Shown: in pieces, positions 51,390 through 59,050 of the stretch
How positions within the stretch are numbered: position 1 is the stretch's first letter
Layout: the number at the start of each line of letters is the position of its first letter
From: Coprococcus ammoniilyticus
GTDB lineage: Bacteria > Bacillota > Clostridia > Lachnospirales > Lachnospiraceae
Direction of reading: 5' to 3'
Assembly (NCBI RefSeq): GCF_025567345.1
Contig: NZ_JAOQJS010000002.1
Location: 248,001-312,000, forward strand
DNA length: 64,000 nt
Translations under genes and position numbers: made by a program
Notes under the pieces: model-generated
Database searches by the model: none
The model's input: only the letters and a program-made list of their open reading frames with translations
Told to the model about the DNA's origin: nothing

Positions 51390-52013
51390 ATGGGTAAAGA
51401 AAAGCTCACGGATAAGCAGACGCAGATCCTTGAATATATACGTCATGAGATTCTTGCAAAGGGGTATCCGCCATCAATCAGAGAAATCTGTCAGGCTGTT
51501 GATCTGAAGTCTACTTCTTCTGTACATGCTCAGTTATCATCATTAGAGGCAAAGGGCTATATCAGAAGGGATCTGACAAAGTCCCGCTCAATTGAGATCA
51601 TAGACGATGATTTTTCACTTACCAAACGGGAACTGGTAAACATCCCTATCGTTGGAACGGTTTCTTGTGGTCAGCCTATCCTTGCTGAACAGAACATCGA
51701 AGACTATTTCCCTGTTCCACCGGAATATATTCATAATACGAATAACCAGACCTTTATGCTTCGTGTAAAAGGTGACAGTATGATCAATGTAGGTATTTAT
51801 GAAAAGGATCTTGTAATTGTTGAGCAGTGCTCTTCTGCCAGAAATGGCGAAATCGTCGTTGCATTGATCGAGGATTCTGCAACAGTTAAGACATTTTATA
51901 AAGAAAATGGTTATGTCCGGTTACAGCCGGAAAATGATTATATGGATCCGATCCTTGTCGAACATTGCGAGATCCTAGGCCGTGTGATCGGTCTGTTCCG
52001 CAATTTTATCTAA
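51390..52013 (+). CDS. lexA: SOS repressor LexA
   Basis: Transcriptional repressor that self-cleaves on contact with RecA filaments. The N-terminal winged helix-turn-helix reads PPSIREICQAVDLKSTSSVH. The S24-type C-domain has the cleavage site VSCGQP (Cys93-Gly94 instead of Ala-Gly), the nucleophile Ser130 in GDSMIN and Lys167 in ATVKTFY. 207 residues is typical. AGGAGG precedes the ATG and LexA box 4 covers the promoter, so it is autoregulated. Confidence 0.95.
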   Translation: MGKEKLTDKQTQILEYIRHEILAKGYPPSIREICQAVDLKSTSSVHAQLSSLEAKGYIRRDLTKSRSIEIIDDDFSLTKRELVNIPIVGTVSCGQPILAEQNIEDYFPVPPEYIHNTNNQTFMLRVKGDSMINVGIYEKDLVIVEQCSSARNGEIVVALIEDSATVKTFYKENGYVRLQPENDYMDPILVEHCEILGRVIGLFRNFI

Positions 52014-52042
52014 TCATACTTAATTTGTTCAAATTTTTTATA

Positions 52043-52142
52043 AAAATGCACCTCAAACGATATCAGGCATAACAAATACCTGACAAACTGATATTCCACC
52101 TGTCTACTCGACAAGGGGAATATCAATTAAGAGGTGCATTTT
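52043..52142. other. Structured intergenic element, three-way junction fold
   Basis: AAAATGCACCTC (52043-52054) pairs perfectly with GAGGTGCATTTT (52131-52142). Inside are two hairpins: TCAGG/CCTGA (52063-52067, 52079-52083) and TGATATTCC/GGAATATCA (52089-52097, 52117-52125, with TGTC/GACA further in). The flanks give T4 on the plus and T5 on the minus strand, so it may end both convergent genes, but the inner fold is more than a terminator needs. Confidence 0.6.
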
Positions 52143-52158
52143 ATTATATCATCTTTAA

Positions 52159-53346
52159 TTAATATACCTGTTTATCCGGCTGTCTCTCTGCGATCTCCTT
52201 GAATGCATCAAAGTTCTGCTTGAACAGCTCTACAACCTGTGGATCAAAATGCTTTCCGGACAGGCTTACGATCTCATTATACGTCTCTTCTACGGACCAT
52301 CCGCGCTTGTAGTACCGTTCAGAGGTAAGTGCATCGAAAACGTCACATACCGCCATTAAACGGCTGATATAGGCAATCTCCTCACCTTTCATACCTAGAT
52401 ATCCTGTTCCGTCCCAGCGTTCATGATGCTCCTTTGCAATCGTTCTTGCAATCTGCATGATCTCACCCGGACAATGCTCCAGAAGTGCATCACCATAGAG
52501 AACATGACTTTTCATAATCGCAAATTCTTCATCTGTCAGTTTACCGGGCTTATCCAGGATCTCCTCACTGATCATAAGCTTTCCGATGTCATGCATCATG
52601 GCAGCCGTTGACAGCTTATCAACGTAATCATCATCAAAACCGGATGCCTTTCCGAGCACCCGCATGTAATCTGCTACACGTTTGATGTGTTCTCCTGTAT
52701 ATTTGGATTTACTCTCGGATAATTCAGCAAATGCAAATATCAGCTCTTTCTGATTGCTCTTTACTTCTTCTGCGTTATCAATTACGGAATTCAGCATCGT
52801 AGAGTTTCTGGATACAATGAAATATGCAACGAGTGACAGGATCAGAATCGTGATCACACATGGAAATACCGATAAGACCATGCTGTCTGTATAGTCCAGA
52901 TAAATCGGCGCAACCATGAAATCACAGTATGTAAGATTGATAAAATCTGCAAGGATAACACCGACAGTAGACATCAGCGCAGTAAATACGACCAGCGTCT
53001 TATTATAATATAACGATGTCAGCAGGATCGGAAAGATCCAGACAACCAGTGCCATATGGGAAAATACAGAGCTCAATATCATACAGTTAAAAACTGCGAT
53101 ACATATGACTACATATTTGATTGCCTCATTCCTGTCATGCTTGAAAAAGTCAATAACAAGTGTCGGAATAAGCGAAAAAATACAGCAGAGAACCATACAT
53201 ATCGTAACCACTACAAGGTTACATTCTCTGCTGAAAAATGCAAATGCCCATAACGCAACTATCAGTGCAACAAAAAAACGCATACACTTCGCTGCTATAT
53301 GATTGATCTTTATATAATTGTCTTTTAATAATCTGTTATCGTTCAT
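52159..53346 (-). CDS. Membrane HD-GYP-type phosphodiesterase-like protein
   Basis: 395 residues with about six N-terminal membrane helices (to about residue 190), then an HD-GYP domain: helix TGEHIKRVADYMRVLG, metal-binding MMHDIGKLMI, HHERWDGTGYL and a final ISRLMAVCDVFDALTS. HD-GYP enzymes usually hydrolyse cyclic di-nucleotides; here the GYP triplet reads GYL, so activity and substrate are uncertain. It is the last gene of the obg-rsfS operon, starting 19 bases after rsfS. Confidence 0.85.
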   Translation of the reverse strand: MNDNRLLKDNYIKINHIAAKCMRFFVALIVALWAFAFFSRECNLVVVTICMVLCCIFSLIPTLVIDFFKHDRNEAIKYVVICIAVFNCMILSSVFSHMALVVWIFPILLTSLYYNKTLVVFTALMSTVGVILADFINLTYCDFMVAPIYLDYTDSMVLSVFPCVITILILSLVAYFIVSRNSTMLNSVIDNAEEVKSNQKELIFAFAELSESKSKYTGEHIKRVADYMRVLGKASGFDDDYVDKLSTAAMMHDIGKLMISEEILDKPGKLTDEEFAIMKSHVLYGDALLEHCPGEIMQIARTIAKEHHERWDGTGYLGMKGEEIAYISRLMAVCDVFDALTSERYYKRGWSVEETYNEIVSLSGKHFDPQVVELFKQNFDAFKEIAERQPDKQVY

Positions 53347-53365
53347 ACCTACCCCAAAAACATAT

Positions 53366-53719
53366 CTATGAAAGTAAATCCTTTGTTACATCGGCTGCAT
53401 CATTCCAGATGCGTTCGATATCATAGAATCTGCGTGCCTCATCCGAAAAGATATGAACAATTATATCATAATAATCTAACAAAATCCATCCTCCCTGTGA
53501 ATATCCTTCCACACTTTTTAAAGAATATCCGGCTTTGTGCATTTCTTCTTCCACACTGTCACACATCGCCTGTACCTGATTCTTGTTTGTTCCGTCTGCA
53601 ATAACAAAATAATCAGCTACAGCAGAGATCTTTTTAATATCAAGTATCTTAATATCAAAGGCTTTTTTATCATCCAGGGCTTTATAAACAATTGCTGCCA
53701 TTTCCTGTGCTGTATTCAT
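53366..53719 (-). CDS. rsfS: Ribosomal silencing factor RsfS
   Basis: 117 residues. Binds ribosomal protein L14 and stops subunit joining in slow growth. Conserved DYFVIADGTNKNQVQAMCD and GGWILLDYYDIIVHIFSDEAR plus FYDIERIW are clear. It follows yqeK in the common nadD-yqeK-rsfS order. GAGGAGCG precedes the ATG on the minus strand. Confidence 0.94.
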   Translation of the reverse strand: MNTAQEMAAIVYKALDDKKAFDIKILDIKKISAVADYFVIADGTNKNQVQAMCDSVEEEMHKAGYSLKSVEGYSQGGWILLDYYDIIVHIFSDEARRFYDIERIWNDAADVTKDLLS

Positions 53720-53790
53720 ATATGACGCTCCTCCTGCTCTGTATATTGATTTTAATATTGTACCCCATCCGTTTATTTATTGTTGCCTGT

Positions 53791-54390
53791 TTAAATATCG
53801 TCTTCTTTCAGCTTATCCGCTACCGATTGATGAGCAACATAATAATTATAGGTATCGATTGACATCGGATCAGTATCATCCGTTGTGGTCTCAAGATACG
53901 ATAAAGTATTTTTCAGTATATGAACGATGCATTTGTCAATATCGGTAAATGCTTCCTTCCGGATCTCCTCGATCTCCTTTAATGGTTTCCGGTTCGGCTC
54001 GATATAGTCTGCAACAAACAGGATCTTCTCAAGCATATTCATTGCCGGTTTTCCGGTGGTATGACATGCGATCGCAGACAGGATATCCGGATCCTTTACA
54101 TCGTACTTTTCTCTTGCGTAGAATGCCCCAAGCTTGGCATGTAAGAGTTCCGGATTATTATATTCACATTCGCTGATCGGAAGATTATTCTTCGTACAAC
54201 GCTCGATCTTTTCTTCCGGTGAAAGGCACTTTGCACAATCATGTAACAGTCCTGCAGTCAGTGCTTTTTCTACATTTACACCATGTACCATAGCCAGACA
54301 GCCTGATACATATTCTACCCCTAACGAATGCTCAAATCTTCGATCTGTCAGTTTCTTCTGAAGTTTCTCTCTCATTTCCTGTCTGTTCAT
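53791..54390 (-). CDS. yqeK: YqeK-family HD-domain nucleotide hydrolase
   Basis: 199-residue HD protein, in the family now shown to hydrolyse symmetrical diadenosine tetraphosphate (Ap4A). Metal ligands lie in RFEHSLGVEYV (His), LLHDCAKCLS (His-Asp), and later HAKLGAFYAREKY and IACHTTGKPAM. DYIEPNRK is the family loop. It lies between nadD and rsfS, the standard order. Confidence 0.92.
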   Translation of the reverse strand: MNRQEMREKLQKKLTDRRFEHSLGVEYVSGCLAMVHGVNVEKALTAGLLHDCAKCLSPEEKIERCTKNNLPISECEYNNPELLHAKLGAFYAREKYDVKDPDILSAIACHTTGKPAMNMLEKILFVADYIEPNRKPLKEIEEIRKEAFTDIDKCIVHILKNTLSYLETTTDDTDPMSIDTYNYYVAHQSVADKLKEDDI

Positions 54391-54464
54391 TGTTCTGCCC
54401 CTTCTCCTGTAAATTGTTCCTGAACTATATTATACTGTTTTACCAATCTGCGTCAATTATTTGT

Positions 54465-55088
54465 CTATTGATCAAGGTTTTCATCCGTCTGATATAGCCC
54501 ATATTCCTTAATATAGCGGTATACTGCCATTGGTACGGCTCCTGATATATCCTGTCCATTTTTAATGGCTTCCCGGATGCTGGACGATGACACATCAACC
54601 GGATGGATCTGCATCTGTCTGATATCCGCATCTGCATATAGTTTCTTTAAATGCCGGATCTTAGCATCGACATCTTCTGCCTGGATCTGATCTCTCGTTG
54701 TAACGATCAGTTTGGAAAGAGAAAGAATCCTGTCCGGCTCTCTCCAGGTGTCAAATGCAAGGATCGAATCCCCACCCATAATGAAATACCATTCCGTATC
54801 CGGATACTGTTCATGCAGCTGTACCAGTGTATCAATGGTATAGGTAACTCCGCCACGCTGTAATTCCAGATCCGAACAACAAAGTCCGTCATGATCCTTT
54901 ACTGCAAGCTCTACCATATGGAGTCTGTCTTCATTTGTAACCGATCTGTCCCACTTCTTGTATGCCGGGATATGATTCGGCATCAGCCAGATTTGATCCA
55001 GTGCAAACTGCTCCAGAGCCTGTTTTGCAAGCTCCAGATGGCCGTTATGAACCGGATTAAAGCTGCCGCCTAAAATACCAATCTTCAT
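54465..55088 (-). CDS. nadD: Nicotinate-nucleotide adenylyltransferase NadD
   Basis: Makes deamido-NAD from nicotinate mononucleotide and ATP. About 207 residues from ATG 55088, where the family start MKIGILGGSFNPVHNGHL begins; in-frame ATG 55103 and a farther upstream start lack ribosome sites. The nucleotidyltransferase HNGH motif and the late SSSSIREAI are present, with WYFIMGGDSILAFDTW in the middle. It follows yhbY after 16 bases. Confidence 0.93.
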   Translation of the reverse strand: MKIGILGGSFNPVHNGHLELAKQALEQFALDQIWLMPNHIPAYKKWDRSVTNEDRLHMVELAVKDHDGLCCSDLELQRGGVTYTIDTLVQLHEQYPDTEWYFIMGGDSILAFDTWREPDRILSLSKLIVTTRDQIQAEDVDAKIRHLKKLYADADIRQMQIHPVDVSSSSIREAIKNGQDISGAVPMAVYRYIKEYGLYQTDENLDQ

Positions 55089-55104
55089 ATTCTGATCTTT
55101 CATA

Positions 55105-55395
55105 TTATTTTGGGAGCTCGATCTTCTTATGCTCTTTGGATGGACGATAGAATACGATCTTACGGCCAATGACCTGAACGACTTCTGATTTGGTACGTTC
55201 TGCGATCATGGAAGCCATTTCTCTCGGATCATCCAGACAATTCTTTAATACTGAGATCTTAACCAGCTCTCTTGCCTCTAACGCTTCATTTACAGATTGT
55301 GTAAATTCCGGTGTCAGGGAACTCTTACCGATGTTTAAGATCGGATCGATATTCATTGCCAGTCCTTTTAAATATGCTCTCTGCTTACTTGTCAT
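55105..55395 (-). CDS. yhbY: YhbY-type CRM-domain RNA-binding protein
   Basis: 96 residues forming one CRM domain that binds pre-50S particles. LTSKQRAYLKGLA-type opening (TSKQRAYLKGLAMNIDPILN), the central NIGKSSLTPEFTQSVNEAL and VQVIGRKIVFYRPS are diagnostic. It lies between obg and nadD, as in Bacillus (yqeI). AGGAGT precedes the ATG on the minus strand. Confidence 0.93.
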   Translation of the reverse strand: MTSKQRAYLKGLAMNIDPILNIGKSSLTPEFTQSVNEALEARELVKISVLKNCLDDPREMASMIAERTKSEVVQVIGRKIVFYRPSKEHKKIELPK

Positions 55396-55420
55396 AGTAT
55401 ACTCCTAACTTATATCCTGT

Positions 55421-55444
55421 AACCGGCAGAATCACCTGCCGGTT
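55421..55444 (-). other. Stem-loop between obg and yhbY
   Basis: AACCGGCAG and CTGCCGGTT form a perfect 9-bp GC-rich stem with a 6-base loop. On the minus strand no T run follows, so it is more likely a processing or attenuation site than a full terminator. Confidence 0.55.
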
Positions 55445-55461
55445 TGTTATCACATTTATCT

Positions 55462-56751
55462 TTATTTATAATAGTCAAATTCCAGTCCATACATACGAAC
55501 GGTATCGCCTTCGCCGATTCCAAGCGCTTCCAGCTGGTCTAAGATACCGTTTGTCTTTAAGAATTTCTGGAAGAACTCAAATCCTTTTTCTGATTCCAGA
55601 TTCGTATATCCAAGCATACGTTCAATACGAGGTCCCTCGATCACATATACGTCATCTTCTTCATTGTAGCTGACCTCAAAAGGAAGATCCGGATTATCAT
55701 GGAAATCGAGATCAACCTCCGGTTCGAATTCGACTACATCATCCGGTGCATTCTTTACAAGGTCGTTGACATACCATAAAAGCTCGGAAATACCCTTACC
55801 GGATACTGCTGAGATCGGGAATATCTTCACACCGTCTTTTTCGAATTCTTCCTTTAACATCTCGATCACAGTCTCGTAACCGATCTCATCTAAGGCATCG
55901 ATCTTATTTGCCGCTATAACCGTTGGACGGCTTTCGATATCCTTGTTGTATTTTTTCAATTCTTCATTAATGATCTTTACATCATTGACCGGATCTCTGC
56001 CATCGATCGAAGCTGCGTCAACAATGTGGATGATCACCTTTGTACGTTCGATATGACGCAGGAATTCCAGACCAAGTCCGACCCCCTCTGCTGCGCCTTC
56101 GATGATTCCCGGGATATCCGCGATAACAAATCCATTATGCTCTCCGAGATCTACAACACCAAGATTTGGTGTCAGTGTCGTAAAATGATATTCTGCAATC
56201 TTTGGTCTTGCATTTGTAACTCTTGCAAGGAAGGTTGATTTACCTACGCTTGGGAAACCAACAAGACCGACATCTGCGATACACTTAAGTTCCAGATCGA
56301 CGATCAATTCTTTTGCCGGCTGTCCCGGCTGTGCGTACTTTGGAGCCTGCATGGTTGACGTAACATAATTACGGTTACCTCGTCCACCTCGTCCACCCTT
56401 TAACAGTACGACCGGTTCTTTCTTATCTGCCATATCAAGGATCACTTTTCCTGTCTCAGAATCCTTAATGACAGTTCCTGGCGGAACTTTTAATACAACA
56501 TCTGCACCATTTGCGCCATGACAGTTTCTCTTACCGCCCGGTTCGCCATCCTGTGCTCTGTACTTTGTTATATGTCTGAAATCAGTCAGGGTGTTCAAAC
56601 CTTCATCTACTACAAAGATCACGTCTCCACCTTTGCCGCCATCTCCGCCATCCGGACCTCCGTCCGGCACGTATTTCTCACGACGGAAGGATACATGTCC
56701 GTCTCCGCCTTTTCCTGCTCTGATAAATATTCTGGCTCTGTCTGCAAACAT
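55462..56751 (-). CDS. obg: GTPase Obg
   Basis: Essential GTPase of 50S assembly and stress signalling. 429 residues: N-terminal glycine-rich Obg domain (FIRAGKGGDGHVSFRREK, about 1-158), G domain with GFPSVGKSTFLAR, DIPGIIEGAAEG and NKID, and a C-terminal OCT domain (about 350-429). The Firmicute OCT is present. AAAGGAGG precedes the ATG on the minus strand. A terminator separates it from rpmA. Confidence 0.96.
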   Translation of the reverse strand: MFADRARIFIRAGKGGDGHVSFRREKYVPDGGPDGGDGGKGGDVIFVVDEGLNTLTDFRHITKYRAQDGEPGGKRNCHGANGADVVLKVPPGTVIKDSETGKVILDMADKKEPVVLLKGGRGGRGNRNYVTSTMQAPKYAQPGQPAKELIVDLELKCIADVGLVGFPSVGKSTFLARVTNARPKIAEYHFTTLTPNLGVVDLGEHNGFVIADIPGIIEGAAEGVGLGLEFLRHIERTKVIIHIVDAASIDGRDPVNDVKIINEELKKYNKDIESRPTVIAANKIDALDEIGYETVIEMLKEEFEKDGVKIFPISAVSGKGISELLWYVNDLVKNAPDDVVEFEPEVDLDFHDNPDLPFEVSYNEEDDVYVIEGPRIERMLGYTNLESEKGFEFFQKFLKTNGILDQLEALGIGEGDTVRMYGLEFDYYK

Positions 56752-56786
56752 TGCTTTCCTCCTTTATACATACATCCGTATGTAAA

Positions 56787-56820
56787 GAAAAAGCCGGAAT
56801 AAACTATATTTACTCCGGCT
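56787..56820 (-). terminator. Terminator between rpmA and obg (minus strand)
   Basis: On the minus strand AGCCGGAGTAAA pairs with TTTATTCCGGCT (12 bp, one G-U) around TATAG, then TTTTTC. Some readthrough into obg is likely, since no clear separate promoter is seen. Confidence 0.85.
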
Positions 56821-56845
56821 AATAACATGCATAAACTAAGTAATA

Positions 56846-57133
56846 TTACTCATTTACTACAGGGTAAATAGAAACCTGCTTCTTATCTCTACCCTTTCTC
56901 TCAAATCTAACGATACCATCAGCAGTAGCGAATAATGTATCATCTCCGCCGATACCAACGTTAAGACCTGGATGAATCTTTGTTCCACGCTGTCTGTAAA
57001 GGATGTTTCCAGCCTTAACGAACTGACCGTCAGCGCGCTTAGCTCCTAATCTCTTAGACTCGGAATCTCTGCCGTTCTTAGTAGAACCCACACCTTTTTT
57101 ATGAGCAAAAAACTGAAGTTCCATCTTCATCAT
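56846..57133 (-). CDS. rpmA: 50S ribosomal protein L27, precursor form
   Basis: 95 residues. The N-terminus MMKMELQFFAHKKG carries the Firmicute extension cleaved by Prp between Phe and Ala, exposing the L27 tail that reaches the peptidyl-transferase centre. GSTKNGRDSESKRLGAKRAD and IVRQRG-like RQRGTKIHPG are typical. The start ATG 57133 has AAGGAGGTG upstream, which overlaps the prp stop. Confidence 0.95.
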   Translation of the reverse strand: MMKMELQFFAHKKGVGSTKNGRDSESKRLGAKRADGQFVKAGNILYRQRGTKIHPGLNVGIGGDDTLFATADGIVRFERKGRDKKQVSIYPVVNE

Positions 57134-57138
57134 TTCAA

Positions 57139-57465
57139 TTACACCTCCTTAAAGGTTATACAAACAAAATCACTATAGGATTCACTGATATCCGTAATAC
57201 CTGTCTCAAACACTCCCATGATCAGTAAGGCATCATGTCCCGGCTGTTCATCAAACAGAAACTTCATATCTCCGTTTTTCTGATTGCTGTCTACATGAAA
57301 TGCTTCCTCACAAAAGCGTTCAACAGAATTCACAACCGTGATCGCAAGTGCCGATACAGCACTACATACGATATCAGATCCTGAATCTGCATATCCTGCA
57401 TGACCGGATACATAAAATCCCATTGTATCTGAATTAGCTTTTTTATAAATGGTTACCTTTATCAT
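57139..57465 (-). CDS. prp: Ribosomal-processing cysteine protease Prp
   Basis: 108-residue cysteine protease that removes the L27 N-terminal extension. The dyad is His22 (SGHAGY) and Cys34 (DIVCSAVS), the same residue numbers as in the staphylococcal enzyme. It lies between rplU and rpmA, the conserved position. No clear ribosome site precedes its ATG, so translation is probably coupled to rplU, whose stop is 6 bases upstream. Confidence 0.95.
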   Translation of the reverse strand: MIKVTIYKKANSDTMGFYVSGHAGYADSGSDIVCSAVSALAITVVNSVERFCEEAFHVDSNQKNGDMKFLFDEQPGHDALLIMGVFETGITDISESYSDFVCITFKEV

Positions 57466-57471
57466 AACAGA

Positions 57472-57780
57472 TTATGCGTTGATTGACTTGATCTCAACCT
57501 GTGTATAAGCCTGTCTGTGACCATTCTTCTTATGATAGCCAGTCTTTCTCTTGTACTTGTAAACAACTACCTTCTTAGCCTTGCCATCACCAATTACAGA
57601 TGCTGTAACGGTTGCGTTTGCAACTGCATCACCACATTTAACGTCTGAATCAGTACTTACTAAAATAACGTCGTCAAATGTTACTTCGCTGCCAGCTTCT
57701 GCTCCAAGCTTCTCAACTCTGATTACGTCTCCTTCAGCTACCTTGTACTGCTTACCGCCTGTTGCTATAATTGCGTACAT
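57472..57780 (-). CDS. rplU: 50S ribosomal protein L21
   Basis: 102 residues from ATG 57780, where the family start MYAIIATGGKQYKV begins after AAGGAGGTAAACCCT. An in-frame upstream start would include this ribosome site. GYHKKNGHRQAYTQVEIKSI is the typical C-terminus. L21 binds 23S rRNA domain I. It heads the rplU-prp-rpmA operon. Confidence 0.96.
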   Translation of the reverse strand: MYAIIATGGKQYKVAEGDVIRVEKLGAEAGSEVTFDDVILVSTDSDVKCGDAVANATVTASVIGDGKAKKVVVYKYKRKTGYHKKNGHRQAYTQVEIKSINA

Positions 57781-57801
57781 AGGGTTTACCTCCTTAATCA
57801 A

Positions 57802-57866
57802 ACTCGCCAGTTGTGGTGTCGCATAAAATATGCGAACTTATACCTCACTGTGCGGCACACTAGTAT
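57802..57866 (-). promoter_or_regulatory. Candidate L21 leader (autoregulatory mRNA)
   Basis: The leader of rplU holds a perfect 7-bp hairpin (TCGCATA/TATGCGA, 57819-57835, AAA loop) and a GTGTGCCGCAC-type stem upstream of it, then ACCACAACTGGCGAG before the ribosome site. Firmicutes carry an L21 leader RNA at this position, so I propose one; the consensus could not be compared here. Confidence 0.45.
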
Positions 57867-57895
57867 ACTCTACCATTTTGGTTTTATTTTGTCAA
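57867..57895 (-). promoter_or_regulatory. Candidate promoter of rplU-prp-rpmA
   Basis: On the minus strand TTGACA (57895-57890) and TAGAGT (57872-57867) are 17 bases apart with TGG before the -10 box. The -35 box lies inside the last codons of rng. The -10 box is imperfect. Confidence 0.5.
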
Positions 57896-59050
57896 CTGTT
57901 CTTTCAGCGATTTGCGAATTTTTTTTCGGGTTAGTTCCACCAGAGAAAGCTTAGTAACATCCACAAATGCTGCAGGAACAGAATCCTTTGCAAGCTCCTG
58001 TTCGAGGATATCTTTTATAACATCCATCGAGTCCGGCTGTTTCATATTTATAAAATCAACTACGATGATCCCTGACAGATTCCGCAGTCTCAACTGTCTG
58101 CATACCTCGACTGCCGCTTCAGAATTGATACGGAGCAGATGTTCCTCAAAGGAATGTTTATCGACCGATTTACCGGTATTTACATCGATCACGACCATTG
58201 CCTCCGTCTGTTCGATCACCAGGTAGGCACCCGACTTCATCCAGACCCGTTCTTTTTTCAGGTTTTCCAGATTTTTTGGCAGATTATATAAAGTCATCAG
58301 ATTACAGTTTTTATCATTATACATGGTAAGCTTCACATCCGTGATCTGTTTCTCTGACAGATAGGTCTCGAATTCATCAAATACCGCCTTCTGATCCGTT
58401 ACGATCTCTTGAAGCCCTGCATTATGCTTTAATATAAAATAATCGAGATATTCCGCATCATTCTTATACAGACAGGAATAACAGGTTCTGGTCTTTGCTG
58501 TCTGTATGATTTGTTCTAATTTTTCAGATAGTTCGTTTAAATCCGACAATACAACTTCATCCGGCAGCTCCTGACAGACAGTTCGTAAGATACAGCCAAA
58601 TCCATCCGGCAATACTCTCTTCGCCAGTTGGTGCAGATGATCTCTTGTCTCTTTCTTTCGGATCTTCCCGGATATACCAATCCTGCCTGATGTATTCACA
58701 AGCAGATTTTCTGTCTTCAATTCAATTTCCGACGTAGCGACCGGATTCTTTGTCTTGATCGCATCCTTGCTTACCTGTACGAGAATCTCGTCTCCGGCTT
58801 TTAACACAGAATCTTTTTTTGCATTTAAAAATATATGTTTATTATCAGTGATACTGTAATAGCACGGAAGCCCTGTACCGATATCGACAAAGGCTGCGTC
58901 TATATTGGACACGATATTTTCCACCTTGCCGACATAGATATTTGATAAGATGGACTGTCGATCAAATAACATCAGATCTGACAGCTTTCCATCCGAATAA
59001 AGAGCTTCCAGTATATGATCTTCATAATTTGTTATTACAAGCTTATTCAT
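57884..59050 (-). CDS. rng: Ribonuclease E/G family protein, short form
   Basis: 388-residue 5'-end-dependent endoribonuclease. An S1-like N-terminal region (IYVGKVENIVSNIDAAFVDIG) is followed by the catalytic domain with the two Mg-binding Asp in MVVIDVNTG and GIIVVDFINM. The protein ends at about the point where RNase E/G enzymes carry the zinc-link CPxC; no such motif is seen. Its start overlaps the previous gene by one base (TGATG), and a promoter for rplU lies in its 3' end. Confidence 0.88.
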   Translation of the reverse strand: MNKLVITNYEDHILEALYSDGKLSDLMLFDRQSILSNIYVGKVENIVSNIDAAFVDIGTGLPCYYSITDNKHIFLNAKKDSVLKAGDEILVQVSKDAIKTKNPVATSEIELKTENLLVNTSGRIGISGKIRKKETRDHLHQLAKRVLPDGFGCILRTVCQELPDEVVLSDLNELSEKLEQIIQTAKTRTCYSCLYKNDAEYLDYFILKHNAGLQEIVTDQKAVFDEFETYLSEKQITDVKLTMYNDKNCNLMTLYNLPKNLENLKKERVWMKSGAYLVIEQTEAMVVIDVNTGKSVDKHSFEEHLLRINSEAAVEVCRQLRLRNLSGIIVVDFINMKQPDSMDVIKDILEQELAKDSVPAAFVDVTKLSLVELTRKKIRKSLKEQLTK

